A DNA stretch of 42,688 bases from NCBI GenBank assembly GCA_017461665.1, contig JAFTXI010000005.1:1-42688 (forward strand), in the 5' to 3' direction. Shown piece by piece: positions 26,331 through 34,474 of the stretch. How positions within the stretch are numbered: position 1 is the stretch's first letter; the number at the start of each line of letters is the position of its first letter. The notes under the pieces were generated by a model. It was not told the DNA's origin, did no database searches, and saw nothing but the letters and a program-made list of their open reading frames with translations. Position numbers and translations under genes: made by a program. Source of the DNA: Bacteroidales bacterium. Lineage in GTDB: Bacteria; Bacteroidota; Bacteroidia; Bacteroidales; F082.

Positions 26331-26747
26331 ATGAATATAAATAATATTCCTACTGGTAATGGTAAGAACGATATAAAAGCAAGAGAAAAAATAATATCCA
26401 ATTTTTATTATGAATGGAAAAGAAAGAATCCATCACAAAAATTGTATAATATAGACTTAAAAGATTATATAAACATACGTTACATTTCTATTGTTGAAAC
26501 TGTTGAGCATAGCTCCAAAAATTACCTTTCAACTTTAGCAGTGTTACAACTCGATTGTATATTAAAATTGGCTAAAAAAGTTCGTGTTGTCAATACAAAG
26601 CAAAATGATAAAAACCAAAATCAATTTGAAAAAATGATTAAAATGGAATATGAACTTGTTGGCATAGGTTTAGTTTCTTTAATAGTAGGAATTAAAAGAA
26701 CTAATAAAGAGAAAGTTCAATATTGCATCACCGTGATAAAAACATAA
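26331..26747 (+). CDS. AT-rich orphan protein of a family I do not recognise
   Basis: A 138-residue soluble protein with no signal, membrane segment or known catalytic motif: IPTGNGKNDIKAREKI ... YEWKRKNPSQKLYN ... YINIRYISIVETVEHSSKNYLSTLAVLQLD ... NKEKVQYCITVIKT. I have an impression of related small proteins in other Bacteroidales but cannot name a family. Its A/T content is visibly higher and its codon use different from its neighbours, which suggests recent acquisition. The start is the ATG at 26331; a TTG at 26307 overlaps the previous gene. The stop codon touches a long terminator stem shared with a probable RNA on the opposite strand. It is the best candidate here for an undescribed two-part unit. 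Confidence 0.65.
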   Translation: MNINNIPTGNGKNDIKAREKIISNFYYEWKRKNPSQKLYNIDLKDYINIRYISIVETVEHSSKNYLSTLAVLQLDCILKLAKKVRVVNTKQNDKNQNQFEKMIKMEYELVGIGLVSLIVGIKRTNKEKVQYCITVIKT

Positions 26748-26898
26748 AAAATCCTATTGGATATTTTGGACTAATTGTCCTATCTGTCACATCCAATAGG
26801 ATTTTTGCCTCAGAATGCGATGCCTGTGTTTCCATTGTAGGCTACTCCGGCGAGGACTTTTGCAACGCGGAAATAGCACATAACATCGACTTAATTTC
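26742..26898 (-). ncRNA. Probable small RNA convergent with the orphan gene
   Basis: A minus-strand TATCTTTG box at 26905-26912 predicts a start near 26898, and the 16-bp stem with TTTTTT near 26742 predicts the end, giving an RNA of about 155 nt. Internal pairings are visible (GGAAAT with ATTTCC; GCCT with AGGC). The neighbouring minus-strand rhomboid gene stops at 26966, before this promoter. A 35-codon frame (26835 to 26728, starting METQASHSEAK) runs through the terminator stem and past it, so it is less likely to be translated, but a small peptide cannot be excluded. Confidence 0.5.
26747..26806. terminator. Two-way terminator with a 16-bp perfect stem
   Basis: AAAAATCCTATTGGAT (26747-26762) is perfectly inverted as ATCCAATAGGATTTTT (26791-26806). 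An inner GGAC/GTCC pair lies in the loop. T-runs follow the stem on both strands (five on plus, six on minus), so it can end the orphan gene and the convergent RNA. Confidence 0.8.
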
Positions 26899-26904
26899 CA
26901 CTTG

Positions 26905-26912
26905 CAAAGATA
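26905..26912 (-). promoter_or_regulatory. -7 element for the small RNA
   Basis: TATCTTTG on the minus strand. No protein-coding frame of ordinary size follows it. A -33 TTTG at the right distance is not obvious. Confidence 0.5.
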
Positions 26913-26965
26913 CTATCTTTTTTGAAACTCAGACTTTCAAAATACAAAAATCTAAAATTAATTCA

Positions 26966-27661
26966 CTATTTCCTGAATCTATAAACTATCGTAAGTTCGT
27001 CTTTATCAGGTTCCGGAATATCCCAATACGGCTTCTCGTCCTCGCCCTTATCCTCTTCCTCGTTCTCCCAAACGTGTTCCTCTCGTTGTGGTCCTTCGTT
27101 CTTATAGAAAAAGGCAAGAACTATTCCCATCACGAATCCTGAGAGATGTCCTTCCCATGAGATATTGTTTTCGATGGCGTATTTGGGATATAATCCCCAA
27201 ACCAAACTTCCGTAGAGAAAGACAACGATAAGCGAGATGATGACAGTCTTTTTCTCTCTTCTGATGAAACCGCTCAACATCAAGAAGAACGTCAGTCCAT
27301 AGACTAAGGCGCTGGCTCCTATATGAACGCCGCTTCTTGCTAAACACCATGTAATCAGACCAGTGGATAACATCAATATGAGCAGAATCTTATTTGCAAT
27401 CGGTTTATAGAAATAATAGAGGGAGGTGCCTAAGACAAGTATCGGGATTGAGTTGGCGAAGAGATGTTCCCAGTCGCCATGAAGGAAATGAAACAACAAT
27501 ATTCCGGGAAGTCCTTCCGCCGAGAGCGGCTTAATTCCCAAAAAAGAAAAATCAAGATGAAAGACAGCTTCTACAATCTCAACCAACAACATTATCATAA
27601 CCAATATTATTGGCACGACAATGCTACTTTTGAAAAACTGTTTCTCGTCTTGAATTTCCAT
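26966..27661 (-). CDS. Rhomboid family intramembrane serine protease
   Basis: A 231-residue membrane protein with about six hydrophobic segments. The rhomboid residues are in place: H66 and N70 in HLFANSIP, the nucleophile S117 in HIGASALVYG, and the catalytic H172 in GHLSGFVMG. The last 35 residues form an acidic, lysine-containing cytoplasmic tail with no known motif. It is transcribed in the same direction as purE, 71 bases downstream, with a GAGACG/CGTCTC-type hairpin filling the gap. It may be expressed from its own or the purE promoter. Confidence 0.9.
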   Translation of the reverse strand: MEIQDEKQFFKSSIVVPIILVMIMLLVEIVEAVFHLDFSFLGIKPLSAEGLPGILLFHFLHGDWEHLFANSIPILVLGTSLYYFYKPIANKILLILMLSTGLITWCLARSGVHIGASALVYGLTFFLMLSGFIRREKKTVIISLIVVFLYGSLVWGLYPKYAIENNISWEGHLSGFVMGIVLAFFYKNEGPQREEHVWENEEEDKGEDEKPYWDIPEPDKDELTIVYRFRK

Positions 27662-27674
27662 TTTTCTTTTGGTA

Positions 27675-27723
27675 GAGACGCGTCAATTACACGAAATATA
27701 AACAATATGTAATTGACACGTCT
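27675..27723. repeat. GAGACG-type hairpin between purE and the rhomboid gene
   Basis: Arms AGACGCGTCAATTACA (27676-27691) and TGTAATTGACACGTCT (27708-27723) pair with one mismatch. The spacer contains ATAAACAATAT, close to the ATAAACACTAT of copies 1 and 2. This is the solitary hairpin module without the palindrome and arrays. Only TT follows, so it is a weak terminator at best. Confidence 0.75.
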
Positions 27724-27732
27724 TTACGTTTA

Positions 27733-28236
27733 TTAATTAGTCTTAAAATTATATTTTATCTCTTTAAGGTCTTCGTTGGCTTTAGCGATTTTTTTCTTAA
27801 GACCTTCTTTGTAATCAACGATTTTCTTAGCTATGTTTTCATCGGCTACTGCCAACATCTGAGCTGCGAGTATTGCTGCGTTAAGTGAGGCGTTGATACC
27901 TACTGTCGCTACCGGTATTCCTGGAGGCATTTGTACGATGGAGAAGAGCGCGTCCATTTCCATGGCTGTCCTCACCGGTATTCCGATGACAGGTATTGGA
28001 GTCATGGCTGCGATGACGCCCGGGAGGTGAGCTGCCATGCCCGCAGCAGCGATGATGACTTTGATGCCGCGCGATTGAGCGTTGCGTGCGAACTCTTCTA
28101 CGAGTTCAGGAGTGCGGTGTGCGCTTAAGGCATTCATCTCAAAAGGAATACCCATCTCGTCCAAAAACTTAATACCACTTTCTAAAACAGGAAGATCGGA
28201 AGTGCTTCCCATGATAATACTTACTATTGGATTCAT
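27733..28236 (-). CDS. purE: 5-(carboxyamino)imidazole ribonucleotide mutase
   Basis: PurE class I rearranges N5-CAIR to CAIR in purine synthesis. The 167-residue protein contains IIMGSTSDLP at residues 7-16, NALSAHRTPE with the catalytic-site H40, AAAGMAAHLPG and IGIPV, all typical of the octameric class I enzyme. A TTG at 28254 that would add six residues lies in the TATCTTTG promoter box; the ATG at 28236 leaves a leader of about 9 bases. No purK is adjacent. Confidence 0.94.
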   Translation of the reverse strand: MNPIVSIIMGSTSDLPVLESGIKFLDEMGIPFEMNALSAHRTPELVEEFARNAQSRGIKVIIAAAGMAAHLPGVIAAMTPIPVIGIPVRTAMEMDALFSIVQMPPGIPVATVGINASLNAAILAAQMLAVADENIAKKIVDYKEGLKKKIAKANEDLKEIKYNFKTN

Positions 28237-28251
28237 ATTTTTTCTTTTTTG

Positions 28252-28259
28252 CAAAGATA
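28252..28259 (-). promoter_or_regulatory. -7 element of the purE promoter
   Basis: TATCTTTG on the minus strand. The predicted start near 28245 gives a very short leader. Confidence 0.55.
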
Positions 28260-28292
28260 AACATTACTAAATTTTTATTGAAAAAAAATATT

Positions 28293-28300
28293 TATTTTTG
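28293..28300 (+). promoter_or_regulatory. -7 element of the mfd promoter
   Basis: TATTTTTG, with a predicted start near 28307 and a leader of about 31 bases to the GTG at 28338. It is divergent from the purE promoter. Confidence 0.5.
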
Positions 28301-28337
28301 AGAAAAATTTTATCCCGAAGATCTATCGTTTAAAATC

Positions 28338-31300
28338 GTGGAAGAACAAATTAAAAAGATATATTCTAACGACCCTATTGTCAAGAAGTTGATTGCAGCT
28401 TTAGACGAGAACAATCGTCTCTGCTGTCATGGACTATCAGGTTCGTCGCGAGCATACGTCGTCGCATCGGTGGCTTCGATAATAGGTAAACACAATTTCA
28501 TTATTTGCAGCGACAAGGAAAGAGCAGCTTATTTCTATAACGACATCGAGAATATTTTGGGAGAGAAAGACTTCGACTATAGCAAGAAGCAGGTGCTTTT
28601 TTACCCTACATCATACAAACGTCCTTATCAGCCGGAGAAACCCGATAACACTTATATCCTCTCGCGTACCGAGGTGCTTCAACGTATATCTACCAGCAAC
28701 AGAAAGACTATCATCGTCTCTTATCCAGAAGCTCTGAGCGAGAAAGTCATCACGCGTAAGGTGATGAACAAAAACACCTTCAAGATCTCCGTGGGAGATA
28801 ATATCTCGATGGATAGCCTCACCGACACCTTGGTAAACTTCAATTTCGAGCATGTCGATTTCGTAGTAGAACCTGGGCAGTTTGCAATAAGAGGCGGCAT
28901 CGTCGATGTGTTCTCCTTCTCTAACGATTATCCGTATCGCGTTGAGTTCTTCGGTAATGAGATAGATTCTATTAGAAGTTTCAACCCCATCGACCAACTA
29001 TCGGTGGAAAGTCTTAAGAACGTTGTCATAATTCCAAATCTTCAGGACAACAATATCAGCGAGGAGAGAGAAACGATATTTCAATATCTCAAAAACAATT
29101 CGGTGATATGGATTGAAGACGAACATTCTCTCGAAGAAAAGATTGAACAGGAGTTCATGAAAGCCGTCGAGATTTTTAACGAACGTGAAGATATTGAAGA
29201 AGAACCGGAGACGGCATTTGCTAATGGAGAAGAACTGATTTCTCAGTTAGACGACTTCAAGACAATAGTCTTCGGGAACTTCATCAACAGAGACGAACGA
29301 CTCTCCATCGATTTCAATACCTCGCATCAGCCTGCATTCAACAAAAACTTCGACATGCTTCTTGAAGATATTAAGGAACTTAAGTCGAAGAAATATTCTA
29401 TCTTCTTTTTCTCTGAAAGTAAGAAACAGCTGCAACGAATACAAAGTATCTTAAATGATATTCAACACCTTGACGAGGATTATCAGAATTTCACAGAGAT
29501 ATATCATTCCATACAGTCGGGATTTATCGACAAAGACTTGAAGATTTGTTGTTATACCGATCATCAGATTTTCGAGCGTTATCATCGTTTTCGTCTTCGT
29601 GAAGGTTTTGCTTCGAGTCAGGCTCTGACGATTAAGGAGTTATACGATCTGAAACCTGGCGATTATGTCACGCATATTAATTACGGTATAGGTCGTTTTG
29701 ATGGTTTGGAGATTATAAACAACAACGGGAAACAGCAGGAAGCCATGCGTTTGATTTATCAGAACGGCGACCTTCTGCATGTCAGCATTCACTCTTTACA
29801 TCGTATCTCGAAATATTCGAGTAAAGATGGCTCGCAGCCAACGTTGAGCAAACTCGGTTCGAGTTCTTGGAACAAACTGAAGGAGAAGACGAAGAGTCGC
29901 GTCAAGGACATAGCACGCGAACTTATCAAGTTATACGCTGAACGGAAGAACAGCAAGGGTTTTCAATATATGCCCGACACTTATCTTCAGACGGAGTTAG
30001 AGGCTTCGTTTATGTATGAAGACACTGCTGACCAACTGAAGGCTACCGTCGATGTGAAACGCGACATGGAATCAGAAACGCCGATGGACCGCCTCATCTG
30101 CGGCGACGTGGGTTTCGGTAAGACAGAAATAGCTATCCGCGCCGCATTCAAAGCTGTCTGCGACTCTAAACAAGTAGCTGTTTTAGTGCCAACAACAGTA
30201 CTCGCCATCCAACATTATCAGACATTTAGCAAACGACTGAAAGGCTTCCCCGTCAATATCGATTATATAAACCGTTTTAAGTCTGCTAAAGAACAGAAGA
30301 AAACGATAGAGGATTTGAAGAACGGACGCGTCGATATATTAATAGGTACTCACAGCATCATCGGAAAGAACGTCACTTTCAAAGATTTAGGATTACTTAT
30401 CATCGACGAGGAACAGAAGTTCGGCGTCTCTGCAAAAGAGAAACTCAAACAGCTCCAGACAAATGTCGATACCTTGACACTCACTGCGACACCTATTCCA
30501 AGGACGCTGCAGTTCTCCATGATGGGAGCACGCGATATGAGTATCATCAAGACTCCGCCACCGAACAGACAACCTGTCGAGACAGAACTTCACACCTTCA
30601 ATCATGAGATAATTCGCGATGCTATTCAGTATGAACTCGCTCGCGACGGACAGGTTTTCTTCGTTCACAACAGAGTACAAAACATTCAGAACATCTGCGA
30701 TATGATTACGAGTTACGTCCCTGGTGTGAGAGTGGGTGTAGCTCACGGTCAGATGGAAGGCAGTAAATTAGAGAAGGTCATGCTCGACTTCATCGACGAG
30801 AAATATGATGTTCTGCTCTCGACGACAATCATCGAGGCTGGACTCGATATTCCTAATGCGAACACTATCATTATTAATGAAGCCCAAAACTTCGGTCTCA
30901 GCGACTTACATCAGCTGAGAGGAAGAGTGGGACGTTCCAACAAGAAGGCGTTCTGTTATCTTTTGTCGCCTCCTCTTTCTGTCTTGTCGGACGAGGCTCA
31001 GAAGCGACTGCGTGCTTTGGAAGATTTCTCCGACCTTGGCAGCGGATTCAACATCGCTCTCCGCGACTTGGATATTCGTGGAGCAGGAAATTTGTTAGGA
31101 GCGGAGCAGAGTGGTTTCATCAACGACATCGGCTTCGAGACGTATCATAGAATCTTAGATGAGGCAATACTCGAACTTAAAGAGACGGAGTTTAAGGATA
31201 TCTTTGAAACAGAATTGAAAGACAAGAAGTTCGTTAGCGATTGCGTCTTTGAGTCTGACTTAGAAATCTTGATACCTGACGAATATGTCGATTCTTCAGC

Positions 31301-31688
31301 TGAGCGTATCAGTCTTTACACAGAACTGAATCATATTCAGAACGAAGAAGGATTGCAGCGTTTTACGAGTAACCTCATCGACCGTTTTGGAAAGATACCC
31401 CCACAGACGGTAGACCTGCTCAACAGCATGCGACTACGATGGATTTCGCGTGACTTAGGTTTCGAAAAAGTTATGTTGAAACATAAGGAGATGACAGTGC
31501 ATCTCGTGTCTAATCAGGAGTCGGAATATTATCAGACTGATATCTTTATGAAGATAATACGTTACGCATCCATTCACAGAGAACGATGTAGGGTAAAGGA
31601 GTTAAATGGTAAAAATATCTTTAACGTAGAAAGAGTTGCTAACGTTGGCGAAGCACTTAAGATTGTTAATGATATAATGAACTTGTGA
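28338..31688 (+). CDS. mfd: Transcription-repair coupling factor
   Basis: Mfd pushes stalled RNA polymerase off damaged DNA and recruits UvrAB. The 1116-residue protein has the UvrB-like N-terminal domains (about 1-340, with FYPTSYKRPY and QFAIRGGIVDVFS), the RNA-polymerase-interacting CarD-like domain (about 435-500, LKPGDYVTHINYGIGRFDGLE), the RecG-like translocase with Walker A GDVGFGKT at 589-596 and DEEQ at 690-693, LTLTATPIPRTL, the TRG region (HQLRGRVGRS), and the C-terminal TRCF domain. The start is GTG; no in-frame ATG is available nearby. The stop is followed directly by composite repeat copy 2. uvrC is also in this window. Confidence 0.95.
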   Translation: MEEQIKKIYSNDPIVKKLIAALDENNRLCCHGLSGSSRAYVVASVASIIGKHNFIICSDKERAAYFYNDIENILGEKDFDYSKKQVLFYPTSYKRPYQPEKPDNTYILSRTEVLQRISTSNRKTIIVSYPEALSEKVITRKVMNKNTFKISVGDNISMDSLTDTLVNFNFEHVDFVVEPGQFAIRGGIVDVFSFSNDYPYRVEFFGNEIDSIRSFNPIDQLSVESLKNVVIIPNLQDNNISEERETIFQYLKNNSVIWIEDEHSLEEKIEQEFMKAVEIFNEREDIEEEPETAFANGEELISQLDDFKTIVFGNFINRDERLSIDFNTSHQPAFNKNFDMLLEDIKELKSKKYSIFFFSESKKQLQRIQSILNDIQHLDEDYQNFTEIYHSIQSGFIDKDLKICCYTDHQIFERYHRFRLREGFASSQALTIKELYDLKPGDYVTHINYGIGRFDGLEIINNNGKQQEAMRLIYQNGDLLHVSIHSLHRISKYSSKDGSQPTLSKLGSSSWNKLKEKTKSRVKDIARELIKLYAERKNSKGFQYMPDTYLQTELEASFMYEDTADQLKATVDVKRDMESETPMDRLICGDVGFGKTEIAIRAAFKAVCDSKQVAVLVPTTVLAIQHYQTFSKRLKGFPVNIDYINRFKSAKEQKKTIEDLKNGRVDILIGTHSIIGKNVTFKDLGLLIIDEEQKFGVSAKEKLKQLQTNVDTLTLTATPIPRTLQFSMMGARDMSIIKTPPPNRQPVETELHTFNHEIIRDAIQYELARDGQVFFVHNRVQNIQNICDMITSYVPGVRVGVAHGQMEGSKLEKVMLDFIDEKYDVLLSTTIIEAGLDIPNANTIIINEAQNFGLSDLHQLRGRVGRSNKKAFCYLLSPPLSVLSDEAQKRLRALEDFSDLGSGFNIALRDLDIRGAGNLLGAEQSGFINDIGFETYHRILDEAILELKETEFKDIFETELKDKKFVSDCVFESDLEILIPDEYVDSSAERISLYTELNHIQNEEGLQRFTSNLIDRFGKIPPQTVDLLNSMRLRWISRDLGFEKVMLKHKEMTVHLVSNQESEYYQTDIFMKIIRYASIHRERCRVKELNGKNIFNVERVANVGEALKIVNDIMNL

Positions 31689-31837
31689 TAATTAGGAATT
31701 AGGAATTGAATTTACAATTGTACGGACACATCGAATGTGTCCTATAGTAGAGACTCAAGACCTCAAAACTTCAAAATCTCGGAGACGCATCAATTACATA
31801 GTGTTTATTCTTATTGGTGTAATTGGTACGTCTCTAC
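31689..31837. repeat. Composite intergenic repeat, copy 2 (inverted)
   Basis: Fills the convergent mfd/pssA gap and continues about 20 bases into the pssA 3' end. Order: two TTAGGAA heptamers (31692-31705), the palindrome GGACACATCGAATGTGTCC (31724-31742), octamers (about 31750-31778), then the GAGACG/CGTCTC hairpin (about 31779-31833). Read on the minus strand it matches 5916-6080 at nearly every base. Visible differences are an 8-base duplication (TCTATAAG), a few substitutions in the hairpin loop, single changes near the palindrome, and one heptamer fewer. Confidence 0.85.
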
Positions 31838-32545
31838 TTATAGACTTATAGACTCTAAAATATAAAAAAGCATCACGAAAGGAATCGCTGCAAATCCTAA
31901 GAAAATGAACGCTGTCACTGCAAAAATCGCGAGTATATAAATCTTAATATTTTCCTTAAATTTTAAATTCTTGACTTTTAATGAGAAGAATGGAATCTCG
32001 CTTACCATTAGGTAGCTGAATATCGCTATCACGACAAGAAGAAAAAGAGGACTTGCGATAAGTTCACCTATGAAAGCGAGCGTTTCATTCATTAAAGTGA
32101 AAGGCAGAGATGCCACGAAAATTCCCATCGCCGGAGTAGGAAGTCCGATGAAAGACGTCGTCTGACGATCGTCGATGTTGAACTTTGCAAGACGTAAGGC
32201 GGCAAACACCGCGAGGAGAAACGCTGCAAACGGCAAGACGCTGAAACCGGCTATCTCAAGACGCCATTGAGGTAACGTCACTACAGACTGACTTAGATAG
32301 TGATACATTATGAAAGAGGGCGCAACACCGAAAGAGACAACGTCCGACAGAGAATCCAACTCGGCACCGAGTGGAGAATACGCCTTCAACAAACGCGCTG
32401 CAAAACCATCGAAAAAATCGAAGACGGCAGCAACGAAAATCATAATACCAGCAGCAGTCATCATGCCGTTACACGACAACACAATAGAAATACAACCCGA
32501 AAAAAGATTGCAACATGTTATAGCATTAGGAATATGTTTTTTCAT
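31838..32545 (-). CDS. pssA: CDP-diacylglycerol-serine O-phosphatidyltransferase
   Basis: Makes phosphatidylserine, the precursor of phosphatidylethanolamine, in the inner membrane. The CDP-alcohol phosphotransferase motif is complete: D43, D46, G47, A50, R51, G60, D64 and D68. Five to seven hydrophobic segments follow. This is the integral-membrane type II enzyme (235 residues). The start is the ATG at 32545; a TTG two codons earlier lies in a heptamer array. The final residues LESISL and the stop are written in an 8-bp repeat (TATAAGTC units) that merges into the composite repeat. It lies 20 bases downstream of the PAS gene. Confidence 0.92.
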   Translation of the reverse strand: MKKHIPNAITCCNLFSGCISIVLSCNGMMTAAGIMIFVAAVFDFFDGFAARLLKAYSPLGAELDSLSDVVSFGVAPSFIMYHYLSQSVVTLPQWRLEIAGFSVLPFAAFLLAVFAALRLAKFNIDDRQTTSFIGLPTPAMGIFVASLPFTLMNETLAFIGELIASPLFLLVVIAIFSYLMVSEIPFFSLKVKNLKFKENIKIYILAIFAVTAFIFLGFAAIPFVMLFYILESISL

Positions 32546-32571
32546 TGTCAATTGTTAATTGTCAATTACCT
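32544..32571. repeat. Heptamer array spanning a start and a stop codon
   Basis: Units ATTGTCA, ATTGTTA, ATTGTCA and ATTACCT are contiguous. On the minus strand the array provides the PAS gene stop (32566-32568) and touches the pssA ATG (32543-32545), so the whole gene junction is made of repeat. Confidence 0.75.
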
Positions 32572-32895
32572 CACATAATGTGGCATATCATCAGGAAGAA
32601 TGATGGAATATTCGATGAGTCCCTTAATCTCTCCATCGACGTACCAAGGAGTTTGGTAAATCATTTTCCTCACCTCGCCTTTTTGTATCGTATAAACATT
32701 CGTGGCTTTCTCGTTGATAAGACGCTTTATCGTTTCCTGCGACGACTGTTTATGACATGCCATCATGTTCTTTCCAACCATATCGCTGAACACGCTTTTC
32801 GATTTGTCATTCATATATATAACATTACCCTCTGTGTCAGAGACAGTTATACTCACATTAATTTCTTTGAAGAAGTCAAAAATATTATTTTCCAT
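32566..32895 (-). CDS. Stand-alone PAS domain protein
   Basis: A 109-residue protein that is nearly all one PAS domain: INVSITVSDTEGNVIYMNDKSKSVF opens the fold, GKNMMACHKQSSQETIKRLI forms the helical part with a possible ligand- or cofactor-proximal C-H pair, and NVYTIQKGEVRKMIYQTPWYVDG forms the last strands. There is no output domain, so it would act as a small-molecule or redox sensor through a partner, or bind a ligand itself. The start is the ATG at 32895; a TTG two codons upstream is less likely. It is co-directional with pssA, 20 bases upstream, suggesting linked expression. Confidence 0.78.
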   Translation of the reverse strand: MENNIFDFFKEINVSITVSDTEGNVIYMNDKSKSVFSDMVGKNMMACHKQSSQETIKRLINEKATNVYTIQKGEVRKMIYQTPWYVDGEIKGLIEYSIILPDDMPHYVR

Positions 32896-32988
32896 AAACA
32901 AAAATTTTAATGCAAAAAAAAGAAATATTTGTCAATAAAAATACGTTTTTTAAAAAAAAATAATTACCGAAGTAAAGAGGTAAAATGT

Positions 32989-32996
32989 TATATTTG
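32989..32996 (+). promoter_or_regulatory. -7 element of the LptF/G-glycosyltransferase operon
   Basis: TATATTTG, with a predicted start near 33003 and a 14-base leader to the TTG start at 33017. Here the TTG is downstream of the box and is probably the real start. Confidence 0.55.
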
Positions 32997-33016
32997 CAAA
33001 CATAATTAAGATAATC

Positions 33017-34471
33017 TTGAAGAAACTCTATACCTACATATTGCGATCGTTTATCGGCACATTTTTTTTCACATTTTTTGTCGCCGTTTTCATCCTACTT
33101 ATGCAGTTTTTATGGTGTTACTTAGACGACCTTGTCGGCAAGGGCTTAGGTTTTGAGGTCTTGGGCAAACTTATGTTTTACACGTCTATCACCTTCGTTC
33201 CTATGGCATTACCTCTTGCCATATTGTTATCATCCTTGATGTGTTTCGGCAATATGGGCGAGTTTTATGAGTTGGTCGCGATGAAAGCCTCCGGCATCTC
33301 GGTGTGGAAAATCATGCGTCCGTTGCTCATCTTCTCTATCGTGATGAGTTTCGTCGCCTTCATATTCTCCAACAACGTCTTACCCGTAGCGACATTGAAG
33401 TCGAAGACATTGTTGAGCGACGTCAGGAAACAGAAAATGTCATTCGACATTCCTGAAGGTATGTTCTACAAAGGCATCGATGGTTATACTATTCGCGCCG
33501 GAAAGAAAGGCGCCGACGGCAACACCTTGTACGACCTGATGATTTACGACCATACCGAATACAAAGGAAATATCAAGGTCACTACCGCCGACTCAGCCAC
33601 GATGGCACTCTCGCCAAATATGACCGAGATAATCTTTACACTCTACGACGGGACCAACTACAGCGAAGTCATCGATGATAAAGAGTATAAGATGAGACGA
33701 CCTTTCGAGAAGATGGCTTTCAAACGACAATATATAAGCTTCGACATCTCCGATTTCAATATGAACGAAAGCGACGGAAGCAACCTGAAAGGCCATCAGT
33801 CGATGTTAAATATCAGTCAGTTAGTCACAGCCATCGACTCGTTGAACGTAAATGCCGATGAGAGAAAGACGTCTTACAAAAACTCTTTCAAACATCGACT
33901 TCAACATCTATCTACCAAAGACTTGGTAAACAACAATGAGAAAAACAAAAGGTCTAAAATCGATACCATCACTGTTTTTACCTGGCCGCTCTTGGATAAT
34001 TTCGGTGAGAACGAACAGAAGTCGATCGTTAATATGGCACTCGCATCAACAAAAAATCAGATTGACAACATAGAGCTAAACATAAGAGACTTTGAGCGTC
34101 AGGAGACTAACATCAGGAAACATCAACAGGTCCTTCATGAGAAGTTCTCGCTCAGCATAGCATGTCTGTTGTTCTTCTTCATCGGAGCACCATTGGGAGC
34201 CATCATCCGTAAAGGAGGCTTCGGACTCCCCATAGTGATAAGTGTCATTTTCTTTGTGATATATTACATCATCACCATAACAAGCCAACGTATCGCAATA
34301 GCCGGCGACATCCCTGTGTTCTTAGGTGTCTGGCTGTCGTCGATAATAATATTACCGATAGGTATCTTCTTGACAACCAAAGCAACCACCGATTCAAGCA
34401 TACTCGATGGTGAGAGTTGGAAGAAGTTTTTGGGGAAATTATTCAAAAGAAACAAAACAAACAAAATATAG
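33017..34471 (+). CDS. LptF/LptG family LPS export permease
   Basis: A 484-residue YjgP/YjgQ-type protein: three hydrophobic segments at the N-terminus (about 10-120, with the FYELVAMKASGISVWKIMRPL coupling helix), a large periplasmic beta-rich domain (about 140-370), and three hydrophobic segments at the C-terminus (about 380-460, SIACLLFFFIGAPLGAIIRKGGFGLP). With LptB it would extract LPS from the inner membrane. The periplasmic insert from about 265 to 345 is long and polar compared with E. coli LptF/G (about 360 residues), as is common in Bacteroidetes. The start TTG at 33017 opens with a normal membrane-protein N-terminus (KKLYTYILRSF). It is first in an operon with two glycosyltransferases. 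Confidence 0.87.
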   Translation: MKKLYTYILRSFIGTFFFTFFVAVFILLMQFLWCYLDDLVGKGLGFEVLGKLMFYTSITFVPMALPLAILLSSLMCFGNMGEFYELVAMKASGISVWKIMRPLLIFSIVMSFVAFIFSNNVLPVATLKSKTLLSDVRKQKMSFDIPEGMFYKGIDGYTIRAGKKGADGNTLYDLMIYDHTEYKGNIKVTTADSATMALSPNMTEIIFTLYDGTNYSEVIDDKEYKMRRPFEKMAFKRQYISFDISDFNMNESDGSNLKGHQSMLNISQLVTAIDSLNVNADERKTSYKNSFKHRLQHLSTKDLVNNNEKNKRSKIDTITVFTWPLLDNFGENEQKSIVNMALASTKNQIDNIELNIRDFERQETNIRKHQQVLHEKFSLSIACLLFFFIGAPLGAIIRKGGFGLPIVISVIFFVIYYIITITSQRIAIAGDIPVFLGVWLSSIIILPIGIFLTTKATTDSSILDGESWKKFLGKLFKRNKTNKI

Positions 34472-34474
34472 ATT

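Noticed and set aside
26723-27142. Rightward 139-codon frame across the small RNA and the rhomboid 3' end
   Set aside because: It passes through a terminator stem and the antisense of rhomboid codons; the minus-strand promoter and stem explain the sequence better.
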